Source: Planctomycetota bacterium (GTDB lineage Bacteria > Planctomycetota > Planctomycetia > Planctomycetales > Planctomycetaceae). Taken from it: a stretch of DNA of 13,391 bases. Shown piece by piece: positions 1 to 7,460 of this stretch (its first letter is position 1; the number at the start of each line of letters is the position of its first letter). A program made the translations under genes and the position numbers. The notes beneath the pieces were generated by a model. That model worked only from the letters and a program-made list of their open reading frames with translations, was not told the origin of the DNA and made no database searches. Where the stretch lies: positions 1 through 13,391 of the forward strand of contig JAQBZS010000078.1 of NCBI GenBank assembly GCA_027622115.1, in the 5' to 3' direction.

Positions 1-206
1 TAAAACCGCTTGCGAAACACACACCCCCAAAATCGCCGCATAAACCATCGAATGGGCCGATTTCACCCCGTTCAACCACCGCTCTTTGCCGATACTTGAC
101 TTCCAGCGGAATCCGGTGGGAGCCAATTGTGAGCACGAAATCGATTTCCGGTTCATCACCTCGTTCCGGCATCCATGAAAGCTGTATGCCCGTCAGGTCG
201 GATAAA
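1..206 (-). pseudogene. Out-of-frame C-terminal DUF4143 remnant of the adjacent ATPase gene
   Basis: On the minus strand, reading on from codon 547 of the ATPase after skipping four bases gives SDLTGIQLSWMPERGDEPEI and then DFVLTIGSHRIPLEVKY. The E-x-DFV...IPLEVKY pattern matches the PD-(D/E)xK-like end of DUF4143-type ATPases, so this is coding sequence separated from its gene by a frameshift. Beyond about nt 75 the match fades. In the third frame, nt 1-45 contain VYAAILGVCVSQ, which loosely resembles the VYNAPFG-LVTQ segment that follows in this class. A second frameshift is therefore possible but unproven. The sequence runs off the window at nt 1. Confidence 0.7.
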
Positions 207-1847
207 TAAATAGTATCCGATGGCGCTCTCAATGATGTGTCCGGCGATGGTTAAGATCGATTCAGGGCACGACTGCAATTCATCCGGCGATAAGGGAACG
301 CGTTCTTGCAATGCGGCTTCGCGCAGAAAGTGATCGCAGAGACAGAACTTGTCCGGATTCGACTGCTTTCTCAACGCGGCTTCGAGTGCAGGAATCCTTC
401 TCAGCAACAGCGAATCTTCCAAGAATCTGAGTGCATCTACGACGGCATTCTTGCTAACACCGGATTGAAAGACGGAATCGAGTTGCTGTTGTATTGCGTC
501 CGGCCGGACCACTTGCCCGGCATATCGACAAACTCGCCGTAGAACTTCTTCCACAACACGGATATCGCGGTTTGCACCGAATTGCCCGGCTTTCAAATCA
601 CGCAACAGCGTTCGCTCGACCACGATCGAAACGATCTGATCGGCGTAATCCGTTCGGTCCAGCCCCGTTGCTTTGTGGATGATCGGGTAGCCGCCGAAAT
701 CCGAAAAGTGTCGAAACGCTTGCAGAATGGCGCGCCGGTTCTTTGAGACATGCTGCTGCAAGTCTTTCCAGAAACGAATGCTGCACCATAAATCACCGGC
801 CCCATTTGTTTGGAATGGATCGAACACGGCATCTCCGCGAATTCCCGCGATCTCGCGTAGTCGCAGCGAGCCCAGTTCGAGGATCGAAAGCCGTCCGGCG
901 AGACTGTCTTGCCCCCGCCCAATTCTCAGTGCCGAACTGCCCGTGACCATTGTCTTGGCCGCTCGACCGTCGACCAAAAACTTCAGTTGAGCCTCCCATG
1001 CGAATAGATTCTGTAATTCATCAAAGAAAAGGTAGATTGTTTCTCCGTCATTCGATGCAGCATTGATGGACTGTTTAAGGACGTTGTCTTCGTACCATCG
1101 AACAACTGCCAACAACGGATCCTGAAAAGCTCCAATGCTCGGCAGGTCATCGAATTGGACACGAAGAATGTTTCTTGGTGGAATCTGCTCAAGATTCAGT
1201 AACTCATCAATCAGTTGGAGTTGAATCTCGGTCTTGCCCACCTGCCGAGTTCCTCGGATGGCAACCACTGGCGCAATCCCGGATTCCAATCGTTTTCGGC
1301 ATTCCGCGAATGCCCACCTTCGATACGGCTCGGTACGGCGCATCGCATTGCCGGACCACCAAGGATTGAGGTCATTGATCGCTCGAACCAATTCTTCCGG
1401 CAGTCCGCCAAGCGGTGCTGAGTCGAAGAGCGGTTTGGGCTTTCGCGAACACTTTGCGAGCGATGAAACGGCTCGCCAAAATTCGTGTTTCGTCAACTTG
1501 CGGCGAGCCCGTCGTCTGAACTGGGCGTGCAGATCATCAAATCGACGCGTGTACGGAATTTGGTCGCGGTTTCCAATCCCGTCGGGAAAGAGTCGAAGCA
1601 CTTCAAGTTTTTCAGCGGATGTCAACTTCGGAACAGGCGTGCCGCGACGACGCTTTTTGCCACCGAGACCACCTTGCTTACCGGCACTCGACAACCGACG
1701 CCAGAACTCATCGGCTGAGATCTCTTCACCGGTTTCAGATTGAAACTGTCGATGTGCATCGTCGAATGCTTGTGTGTACGGAAGTGAATCCCGCGAAATA
1801 TCGAGATTCCGTAGGATCGCTCTGAGTTGTTCGACGTATTGATCCAT
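156..1847 (-). CDS. AAA ATPase of the DUF4143-containing class, C-terminus lost by frameshift
   Basis: The 563-residue product is an ATP-binding protein. It carries Walker A GTRQVGKT at residues 199-206, Walker B LFFDE at 273-277, a sensor-like VTGSSA at 301-306 and an AGRL segment at 317-320. This order is typical of the archaeal/bacterial ATPases that end in a DUF4143 nuclease-like domain. The N-terminus is unusual: residues 14-57 and 87-132 are two copies of one module (shared PYT..FDD.H.QF and EFWR..SS..K), joined by a basic linker containing KKRRR. The frame stops at nt 156, soon after residue 547, but the expected C-terminal domain continues in another frame (nt 1 to about 205), so this gene is probably disrupted. 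The start is the first ATG; only a weak AGAG lies just upstream. It lies 101 bp downstream of the DUF1549 gene on the same strand. The biological role of this class is not well defined, so none is claimed. ATPase call confident; integrity doubtful. Confidence 0.85.
   Translation of the reverse strand: MDQYVEQLRAILRNLDISRDSLPYTQAFDDAHRQFQSETGEEISADEFWRRLSSAGKQGGLGGKKRRRGTPVPKLTSAEKLEVLRLFPDGIGNRDQIPYTRRFDDLHAQFRRRARRKLTKHEFWRAVSSLAKCSRKPKPLFDSAPLGGLPEELVRAINDLNPWWSGNAMRRTEPYRRWAFAECRKRLESGIAPVVAIRGTRQVGKTEIQLQLIDELLNLEQIPPRNILRVQFDDLPSIGAFQDPLLAVVRWYEDNVLKQSINAASNDGETIYLFFDELQNLFAWEAQLKFLVDGRAAKTMVTGSSALRIGRGQDSLAGRLSILELGSLRLREIAGIRGDAVFDPFQTNGAGDLWCSIRFWKDLQQHVSKNRRAILQAFRHFSDFGGYPIIHKATGLDRTDYADQIVSIVVERTLLRDLKAGQFGANRDIRVVEEVLRRVCRYAGQVVRPDAIQQQLDSVFQSGVSKNAVVDALRFLEDSLLLRRIPALEAALRKQSNPDKFCLCDHFLREAALQERVPLSPDELQSCPESILTIAGHIIESAIGYYLFIRPDGHTAFMDAGTR
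202..212. repeat. Period-4 micro-repeat at the ATPase frameshift
   Basis: The plus strand reads ATAAATAAATA, about 2.75 copies of a 4-base unit. Removing one unit turns the minus-strand reading GYYLFIRPD into GYYLSDLTG and restores a continuous frame into the conserved DFV...EVKY segment. A tandem duplication by slippage is the simplest explanation. With so few units it looks like a one-off mutation or a sequencing error rather than a phase-variation tract. Confidence 0.7.
1452..1808 (-). repeat. Two diverged copies of a ~45-residue module within the ATPase N-terminus
   Basis: Copy 1 is residues 14-57 (nt 1677-1808) and copy 2 is residues 87-132 (nt 1452-1589), offset by about 75 residues. 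Both contain RD-hydrophobic-PYT, FDD, a histidine two residues later, QF, then EFWR and SS..K. The copies are well diverged at other positions, so the duplication is not recent. I do not recognise the module. The conserved aromatic residues and basic flanks suggest a small helical, possibly nucleic-acid-binding or protein-docking, domain (inference). Confidence 0.7.
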
Positions 1848-1948
1848 TCGACTCTTTGCGGGCGGATCGGTGATTCCGAATCTGGTTGAGATCTACAGTT
1901 GATCAGCGAATCAAGAACAATGCAAAGCGTGTTGTCGAGCAGAGTCTG

Positions 1949-3613
1949 CTATCGCACCAGCATAAACTCACTGCGGTTGAGCAACATCCAAAGGACACCG
2001 GCGTACCCGATCCGGCGGTCCGCGTTCGAATTGATGTACTCGACCGCTTCCGTCGATTCTCGATCGCTCGGTGTTCGAGAAAGCGTACCGATGTAGAGCG
2101 TCTTCACGGCGACCGCCGGTTCGGTCTTGTCTTTGATCAGTCGCTCGACCATCGGCCCGCCGGAACTGACTCGCGGGTGATTCAGCAGTGCGAGGAATTG
2201 CGGAATGCCGTGGGTGAAGTTGGTCGAGTCGTTCTCGTCGGTTTCGAAGAGACGCTGGAATTCCGTGTCTTGATCACCGATTGGCGAGCTTTCGCCAAAC
2301 CGATTCGATTCCTTGGGGTCGTAGGTCCGTAGGTCGAGTTTCGGGTCGTCGAGTGCCAATTTCAGCGAATCATAGAGCTGATCGGCCGACATCAGCTTGA
2401 CCGGTCGACGGCCGAATGCCGCAGCGGCTCGTTGTTCGACGTCTTGTTTGGCGACACTCGTGCGTTGCCAGGCTCGAGTGTTGACGAGGCAACGAACCAG
2501 ATGTTTCACGTTGAAACCGGAATCGATGACTTCCTTGGTCAGCAATTGCAGAACTTCGGGATGCGATGCGGCGTTGCTGGGACGCATGTCGTCGATGGGC
2601 ATCACCAATCCGCGAGCGAAGTAGTACGACCACAGGCGATTCACGAACGCCCGCGCGAAGTAGGGATTTTCGGTCGACACCAGCCACTTGGCGAAGATCG
2701 GGCGCAGTGCTTGGTTGTCCTGGGCATTGATCGTGTCGCTCAGGACGAGCCGCGCGGGCACGATGTTGCCGGCGTTTTTGAACGAGTCGTTGGGAATCGA
2801 AATCGACCCATTCGGCGATGCATCGCCCGTGTTGGTTTTCTTGCCGCCCTTGCCGAGTTTCTTGCCGAACGACTCGGTGATGCTGTCGAAGTAGCGGCCG
2901 TTGAATTTGCTTTCCATGTTGCGAAAGAACGCGGCGGTGCCCCAGAAATCCGTCTGCTTCCATTCGCGATACGGGTCGTCATGGCACTGGGCACATTGCA
3001 AGTCGACGCCCAGGAACAACGACGAAATCGCCCGAGTCGCCCCAGCCGGTTCCGCGATGCCGGTATCCGTGCCGACCAGCGAATAGAACAGACCCTGCGG
3101 ATGATCCTTCAAATTGCCGTCCACATTAATGACGGATTCGACAATCTTGTCCCAACGTTCGTTGGCGTTGAATTGCTCGGCGAACCAGATACCGAGATTC
3201 CGAGTGGCCTTGATGGGTTGATTGCCGCCGTTGCCTTCCGAGGGCAATTCCGCCGGCGCGATCCAATCACGCCACACGCGTCCGAGTTGCTCGCCGAAAT
3301 TCTTGTCCGCCAGCAATGCGTCGATGAGTTCGCGGCGTTTGTTCTTGTCCGAGTTTTCAAGAAACGCGGTCGCCTGTTGAGCCGTTGGGATGCGACCGGA
3401 AATGTCGATGTACGCGCGACGCAGGAATTCAACGTCGTCGGAGATCGCCACGGCAGTCAGCTTGCGCTGCTGCAACCCGTGTTCAATCGCGGAGTCGATT
3501 TGGTCCGCGATGCGCTGTGCGTCGCGAGGTTCCGCAGCACAAACGACGGCTTGTGGCAACAGCAACCAGGTCACGGCGATCAAACAGGTTCGTATCAACT
3601 GGTATCGAATCAT
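1949..3613 (-). CDS. DUF1549/DUF1553 secreted protein with a CxxCH motif
   Basis: The 554-residue product has a Sec-type signal peptide (charged MIRYQLIR, hydrophobic core to about residue 24, cleavage near VCAAEP). A DUF1549 region spans roughly residues 35-235 and includes the planctomycete hallmark CAQCHDDP at 207-214, which could in principle bind a c-type heme. DUF1553 spans roughly 300-540 and includes FVNRLW at 323-328. Larger family members also carry an N-terminal cytochrome-like PSCyt1 domain, which is absent here. The biochemical function of the family is not established; partnership with DUF1501 proteins is common. The ATG at nt 3611-3613 overlaps the TGA of the upstream DUF1501 gene by 4 bp (ATGA), and GAGGA lies 5 nt upstream inside that gene, so translation is probably coupled. 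The product is expected to be exported. Family assignment is firm; function unknown. Confidence 0.93.
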   Translation of the reverse strand: MIRYQLIRTCLIAVTWLLLPQAVVCAAEPRDAQRIADQIDSAIEHGLQQRKLTAVAISDDVEFLRRAYIDISGRIPTAQQATAFLENSDKNKRRELIDALLADKNFGEQLGRVWRDWIAPAELPSEGNGGNQPIKATRNLGIWFAEQFNANERWDKIVESVINVDGNLKDHPQGLFYSLVGTDTGIAEPAGATRAISSLFLGVDLQCAQCHDDPYREWKQTDFWGTAAFFRNMESKFNGRYFDSITESFGKKLGKGGKKTNTGDASPNGSISIPNDSFKNAGNIVPARLVLSDTINAQDNQALRPIFAKWLVSTENPYFARAFVNRLWSYYFARGLVMPIDDMRPSNAASHPEVLQLLTKEVIDSGFNVKHLVRCLVNTRAWQRTSVAKQDVEQRAAAAFGRRPVKLMSADQLYDSLKLALDDPKLDLRTYDPKESNRFGESSPIGDQDTEFQRLFETDENDSTNFTHGIPQFLALLNHPRVSSGGPMVERLIKDKTEPAVAVKTLYIGTLSRTPSDRESTEAVEYINSNADRRIGYAGVLWMLLNRSEFMLVR

Positions 3614-5085
3614 GATTGTCCTCGGCGACTTTCCTTGGGAGCGTTCGTCAATTCCGGGATCGCGTTGCCTTCCGTGAGAATCGGGATCGGTCGACCGGCG
3701 AAGTTCATAATGGCGTGCTCTTTGTAGTCGATTCCCAAATGCTGATAGATCGTCGCCAGGAAATCGTGGGGGCTCACGCGGCGTTCGATGGGATCCTCGC
3801 CACGCGGATCGGTCGCTCCGATCACTTGGCCCGTGCGAATCCCGCCGCCGGCGAACAACATCGTGTTCGCGCGAGGCCAGTGATCTCGACCGGGCTGCAC
3901 CGTCCCCTTGGCTCCACTGGCCACACCGCCGCCGCTGCTGGCCACGTGCGAAATCCGTGGGGTACGGCCGAATTCTCCGGTCACGATCACCATCACGCGT
4001 TTGTCGAGCCCGCGTGCGTAGACGTCTTCAACCAATGCCGAAATCGCTTGATCGAAGAACGGGGCTCGGTGGGCGATCGCTTCGAAGACATGATGATTGA
4101 CGGCGTGGTCATCCCAATTGGCGACTCGACCGCACAATGGGCCGTCGAATTCCGTTGTCACCACATCGACGCCGGCTTCCACCAAACGCCGAGCCATCAG
4201 GCACTGTTGGCCCCACTGATTGCGACCGTACCGATCTCGCACGGCATCGGCCTCCTGGGTGAGATCGAAGGCCCGGCCAGCTTCGGGGCTCGTCAACAAC
4301 CGCAATGCCAGCGACTCGAAATCGTCGAGTGCTTCCATCATGCCGGTTTGGTCGAGGTCTCGGCGGAGGCGATCCAGGTTGGCTTTCAATTGCGTGCGGT
4401 CGCTCAGCCGCTGACCTTGAGCCGTATCCGAAGTGCCGATATTCGGCACGGAGAAATTCGGACGGTTCGGATCGCCCGTCACTTTGAACGGCTCGTACGA
4501 AGGCCCGAGATATGTCGGCCCCGCGATCGTAAACGAGTCGTAGCGGTCGACCGGATTGATCGACACGTAATTGGGAATCCGTTGTTTGGAATTGCGGCGG
4601 ACCCAACTGGCGATGCTCATCCAATCCGGCAACACGGGCAACGTTTTGTCGGCTTGCGCGGGGTCGCCAGCGAGCACTCGCAGGGAACCCGCTGGGTGCC
4701 CGCCGGCATCGTGAGCCACCGAACGCAACAGCGAAAACTTGTCCGCACATTGCGAGATCTTGGGCAGCAATTCGGTGACGTTGAGGCCCGGGACATTGGT
4801 GTCGATCGGATGGAACGGCCCGCGAAACGCGGATGGAGCATCGGGTTTGGGATCGAAGGTATCCAGATGACTGCAGCCGCCTCGAAGCCAGACCAAAATG
4901 ACGGCCGTCTTCTCTCGCTGCGTCGGTCCCACTGCAGCCGCTCGCAGCTTGCCCAATTCGGCGAGACCAAGCGATGCGAAACCGGTCAATCCCGTCCGCA
5001 GCACTTCGCGCCGGTTGACTGTCCCACCAACTCCGTTTGCGGGACCGGTGCAGTGTCTCATTGAGCGCCGGCGATCTTGAAACAT
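3610..5085 (-). CDS. DUF1501 family protein with Tat-like signal
   Basis: The 491-residue product belongs to DUF1501, a planctomycete-rich family related in fold to the alkaline phosphatase/sulfatase superfamily. Visible marks are NRREVLR at residues 24-30 followed by a mildly hydrophobic stretch (Tat-like export signal), LRGGCSHLDTFDPKPDAP at 67-84, NWDDH at 323-327, GEFGRTPRI at 370-378 and GRDHWP at 399-404. The acidic and histidine residues in these motifs are the likely metal-binding set (family inference). The open frame extends upstream to nt 5388 without a stop, but I chose Met at nt 5083-5085. GAGGA sits 4 nt before it, it places the RR signal near the N-terminus, and the 101 upstream residues look like non-coding translation. 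An alternative is Met at 5059-5061, which has no ribosome site. It is first in a two-gene unit with the DUF1549 gene. Confidence 0.93.
   Translation of the reverse strand: MFQDRRRSMRHCTGPANGVGGTVNRREVLRTGLTGFASLGLAELGKLRAAAVGPTQREKTAVILVWLRGGCSHLDTFDPKPDAPSAFRGPFHPIDTNVPGLNVTELLPKISQCADKFSLLRSVAHDAGGHPAGSLRVLAGDPAQADKTLPVLPDWMSIASWVRRNSKQRIPNYVSINPVDRYDSFTIAGPTYLGPSYEPFKVTGDPNRPNFSVPNIGTSDTAQGQRLSDRTQLKANLDRLRRDLDQTGMMEALDDFESLALRLLTSPEAGRAFDLTQEADAVRDRYGRNQWGQQCLMARRLVEAGVDVVTTEFDGPLCGRVANWDDHAVNHHVFEAIAHRAPFFDQAISALVEDVYARGLDKRVMVIVTGEFGRTPRISHVASSGGGVASGAKGTVQPGRDHWPRANTMLFAGGGIRTGQVIGATDPRGEDPIERRVSPHDFLATIYQHLGIDYKEHAIMNFAGRPIPILTEGNAIPELTNAPKESRRGQS
3619..3623 (-). promoter_or_regulatory. 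Ribosome binding site of the DUF1549 gene, inside the DUF1501 gene
   Basis: The minus strand reads GAGGA, then ACAATC with the last base abutting ATG, a spacing of 5 nt. The site lies within the last codons of the upstream gene, whose TGA overlaps the ATG. This arrangement is typical of translational coupling. Confidence 0.6.
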
Positions 5086-5597
5086 GTCGTCCTCAACTCG
5101 GAAGATGGTGGTCAATTCAATGATCGACATTGAAACTTGATCATAAGCGATCTTCAACAAAAAGCAGCGGCGCTTTGCCATCGGTTTGTCAACGTGCGAT
5201 CCGTCATGGTGGTAGGCGTTCGGCGACGAATGTGGCACCTTGACCGAGCGACATCGCACATCGCCGGTACATTGAACCGGTAGCGCAGTCCGTCCGCTTC
5301 GAAACGGTCGCGGATCTGGTTCTGTTTGTACGGAGTGGCCACTGTGTGCGGCATCCTTCCGCATGTTCAGCCCACATTGCAACCGCAAACACTCGACGGC
5401 TTTGCAGTGTTGTCGACATGGGCGTATTCTGAAGCGCGACTATGCCGACACGTTTGGTTCGGCTCAACGGATTATTGAAAAGCGACAACTGCGTGTGTCG
5501 GATGACTCTCGCAGCACCATCTACGCTGGAGTTCGCCGGAGAGGAACGAGTCAACATTCGAATTGACCGTCTCGATCGGCCCGGAACGGACTGCGGT
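5086..5597. other. Divergent intergenic region between the DUF1501 gene and the membrane protein gene
   Basis: This 512-bp gap should contain the promoters of both divergent units. Several open frames cross it (including the upstream extension of the DUF1501 frame), but none looks like a recognisable protein. The only promoter-like signals are weak. On the minus strand, TATGAT (nt 5140-5145) lies about 55 bp upstream of the DUF1501 start but lacks a good -35 at the right distance. On the plus strand, TTGCAG, 17 nt, TATTCT lies near nt 5402-5430. No convincing RNA gene, repeat or hairpin terminator was seen. Confidence 0.5.
5090..5094 (-). promoter_or_regulatory. Ribosome binding site deciding the DUF1501 start
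   Basis: The minus strand reads GAGGA followed by CGAC and then ATG, a 4-nt spacing. The same GAGGA core precedes the downstream DUF1549 start (nt 3619-3623, 5-nt spacing). This supports a start at nt 5085 rather than at the upstream end of the open frame. Confidence 0.65.
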
Positions 5598-6971
5598 ATG
5601 GACATCATCTTGCGAGGCTATCAAGTCAGTGACGCGACTTGGTTTTACCATTCGTTACTGCTGATTATCGCCGTCTTTTTCCGCTTCAATCGCCTGTGGT
5701 CGTTGCGGAATGTGGACTTGTTGTTGCTCTTGTCCCTCTCGCCCGGCCTGCTGCTGCTGAACAACGGCGAGTCCACGCTGGGCAAAGGTTGGCTGCTCAC
5801 CGTCACGGCGCTGCTGTTGGTGCGGCTGGTGACCGACGGACTTTTTGTGCGTCGCCCGAAGATCGAGCAGAACCTCGTGGCTCATGGCACGGCTTTCTTG
5901 TGCATCGCGGCGTTCGGCTTCTTGTTCGAAAAGGCCGTCAATCAGTCGCCGTCCGCCGAATCCGTCGGCAGTGTCGAACGGGCTCGCGACATCATGCATC
6001 GGCGTGATTCAAGCGAAACTCGCGCCAACGAAGGCGGACCGACAGCCGACATCGCCGCCGCGCTGACACTGCCGCTCGCCGACGGCGTGGCGTTGAACGA
6101 CGAAGACTTGCGACATCAGATCGGTTCCACGGAACTCTTGGCGGCTCACGGCTTGGCGGTACTGGCGCATTTGGCCGTCGTGTTCGGCTTGCTGTTCGTC
6201 GGCAAATGGCACTTCGGAGACATCAAGATCGGCCTGGGCATGGCCACGATCTATTTGCTGTTGCCATGCACGGCTTACGACGTACACAAGGTGCATCATG
6301 TGCTGCCGGCGGCGTTGATCATTTGGGCTTTCGTGGCGTATCGGCGACCGATGCTGTCGGGAGCGTTGATCGGGCTGGCGTGCGGCACGCTGTTTTTCGC
6401 GATCTTCCTGCTCCCCGTGTGGATGACGTTTTACGGGAAACGCGGCGCGCTTCGCTTCGCGGCCGCGTTGCTCATCGTCGGAGCTGTGTTGCTGGGAAGT
6501 TTGGTGTTGACGTCGGCGGACAGTCATTCGCTGACTCAACAACTGATCGGTTACATCAATTGGGAGTGGCTGGAGTTTCGAGACGTCTATGAAAGCGGCG
6601 TGACCAACGCTCTGGACAACACCACGGTTGGCGGTTTGTGGTCCGAAACGAACAAGGCGTATCGCATCACCGTATTCGCAACATTTCTCGTCATGACCGC
6701 CGCTCTGACAATTTGGCCGCTGCAAAAGAATGTCGAACACTTGATGGCGGCGTCCACGGCAATCGTCGTCGGGGCACAAGTCTGGTACCCGCATCACGGG
6801 GGAGTCTTCGTGTTGTGGTATCTGCCACTCTTCCTGGTGGTGATGTTTCGACCGCGACTGACGCACCTCATGCCACCCGTGATCGCGCAAGCCGTCGAGG
6901 AAGAACAGCAAAAACCGGATCGCCGCGGAGTGCAAACGCCATCAGGGGCGATCAAGCACTTGTTGCGCTAG
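5598..6971 (+). CDS. Polytopic membrane protein of unknown function
   Basis: The 457-residue product has about ten to twelve hydrophobic segments, near residues 14-31, 39-55, 65-84, 93-111, 182-202, 209-224, 236-273 (two), 286-304, 356-373, 382-398 and 402-417. A hydrophilic loop at about 112-180 and a charged tail rich in E, Q and K are present. The pattern YLLLP...(P)MLSGALIGLA...LLPVW around residues 219-275 recalls GT-C/GT87-type (DUF2029) lipid-linked glycosyltransferases, but the acidic catalytic motif near the first membrane segment is not clear, so this is only a possibility. The frame is open from an ATG at 5442; I prefer the ATG at 5598 because the intervening sequence looks non-coding and membrane proteins of this kind start close to their first segment. 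Neither start has a strong ribosome site. It lies upstream of nqrA on the same strand, 489 bp away, so it is probably a separate unit. Confidence 0.8.
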   Translation: MDIILRGYQVSDATWFYHSLLLIIAVFFRFNRLWSLRNVDLLLLLSLSPGLLLLNNGESTLGKGWLLTVTALLLVRLVTDGLFVRRPKIEQNLVAHGTAFLCIAAFGFLFEKAVNQSPSAESVGSVERARDIMHRRDSSETRANEGGPTADIAAALTLPLADGVALNDEDLRHQIGSTELLAAHGLAVLAHLAVVFGLLFVGKWHFGDIKIGLGMATIYLLLPCTAYDVHKVHHVLPAALIIWAFVAYRRPMLSGALIGLACGTLFFAIFLLPVWMTFYGKRGALRFAAALLIVGAVLLGSLVLTSADSHSLTQQLIGYINWEWLEFRDVYESGVTNALDNTTVGGLWSETNKAYRITVFATFLVMTAALTIWPLQKNVEHLMAASTAIVVGAQVWYPHHGGVFVLWYLPLFLVVMFRPRLTHLMPPVIAQAVEEEQQKPDRRGVQTPSGAIKHLLR

Positions 6972-7460
6972 CGCGGACGATTCACGGTAGGGTGTGTCGA
7001 GGTCGCAAACCGTTGGTGCATCGTCAGAAAGCCAACGTACCTCCAAACCGCGATGCAAGTTGGCAACGCCATTAATTGAGACCGACGACGTACCGCCACT
7101 ACCTTGGCGTGCTCCGGCTCGACGGAGCTTTGGCAATTTCAATTTCCATTGTCGTGATTCGTTTGACCCAGCGAATTCCGTGACCAAAAGTCCAAGAGCC
7201 CAATCTGTTTCATCGGTCCACGGATCGACGCACAGGTTCCCGCCAATCTGAAAGACGTATGCTGGCCACCGTTTTCTTCTCGATTCCATGTTCCGCCCGT
7301 ACGCGAAGTTCTACTTCGACCAAGCATGGCGAGTTCAGATTCACACCGGTTTTTGATTCCCTTCAATTTCAAAACTCGCTCGCTAAGATACTCGCGCCTC
7401 GCTGCCGTTTGGCGGCAATTCTTCGTGTTTCCGTGGACTTTCGTCCGTGTCGGCTCTTCA
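6972..7460. other. Long leader/intergenic region upstream of nqrA
   Basis: This 489-bp stretch holds no convincing gene; frames of about 85-119 codons exist on both strands but resemble no family I know. It contains a possible intergenic repeat (nt 6986-7045), three short perfect hairpins (7111-7128, 7304-7318, 7403-7417) and presumably the nqr promoter. The best promoter-like pair is TTCAAT, 16 nt, TAAGAT (nt 7362-7389), which is poor. The open frame of nqrA extends back to 7326, but that extension has no similarity to NqrA. Confidence 0.5.
7111..7128 (+). terminator. Weak hairpin, possible terminator after the membrane protein gene
   Basis: GCTCCG (7111-7116), a 6-nt loop, then CGGAGC (7123-7128) form a perfect 6-bp GC-rich stem followed by only TTT and then mixed sequence. 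It lies 140 bp downstream of the stop at 6971. The short U-tract makes intrinsic termination uncertain; it may be a regulatory or incidental hairpin. Confidence 0.25.

Noticed and set aside
1234..1743. 169-codon plus-strand open frame inside the ATPase gene
   Set aside because: Overlaps the Walker-containing ATPase on the other strand and shows no domain of its own.
2432..3727. 431-codon plus-strand open frame opposite the DUF1549 gene
   Set aside because: Antisense shadow of a confident gene; no domain, signal or ribosome site supports it.
3616..5064. 482-codon plus-strand open frame opposite the DUF1501 gene
   Set aside because: It is a mirror of a well-supported gene; its translation is rich in R, H, Q and G with no recognisable domain, as expected for antisense frames in GC-rich coding DNA.
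5402..5430. TTGCAG - 17 nt - TATTCT promoter-like pair for the membrane protein gene
   Set aside because: Only 3/6 and 4/6 matches to the sigma-70 consensus and nearly 170 bp from the chosen start; mentioned under the intergenic entry but not called as a promoter.
6009..6935. 308-codon minus-strand open frame opposite the membrane protein gene
   Set aside because: The translation is dominated by Q, H and R, the usual antisense image of a hydrophobic protein.
6942..7289. 115-codon minus-strand frame upstream of nqrA
   Set aside because: No recognisable domain, no ribosome site, and it runs into the end of the membrane protein gene; probably non-coding.
7252..7357. Plus-strand fragment reading MFRPYAKFYFDQAWRVQIH
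   Set aside because: Looks protein-like but is only 22 codons from its Met, follows a stop closely, has no ribosome site and matches no family I know.
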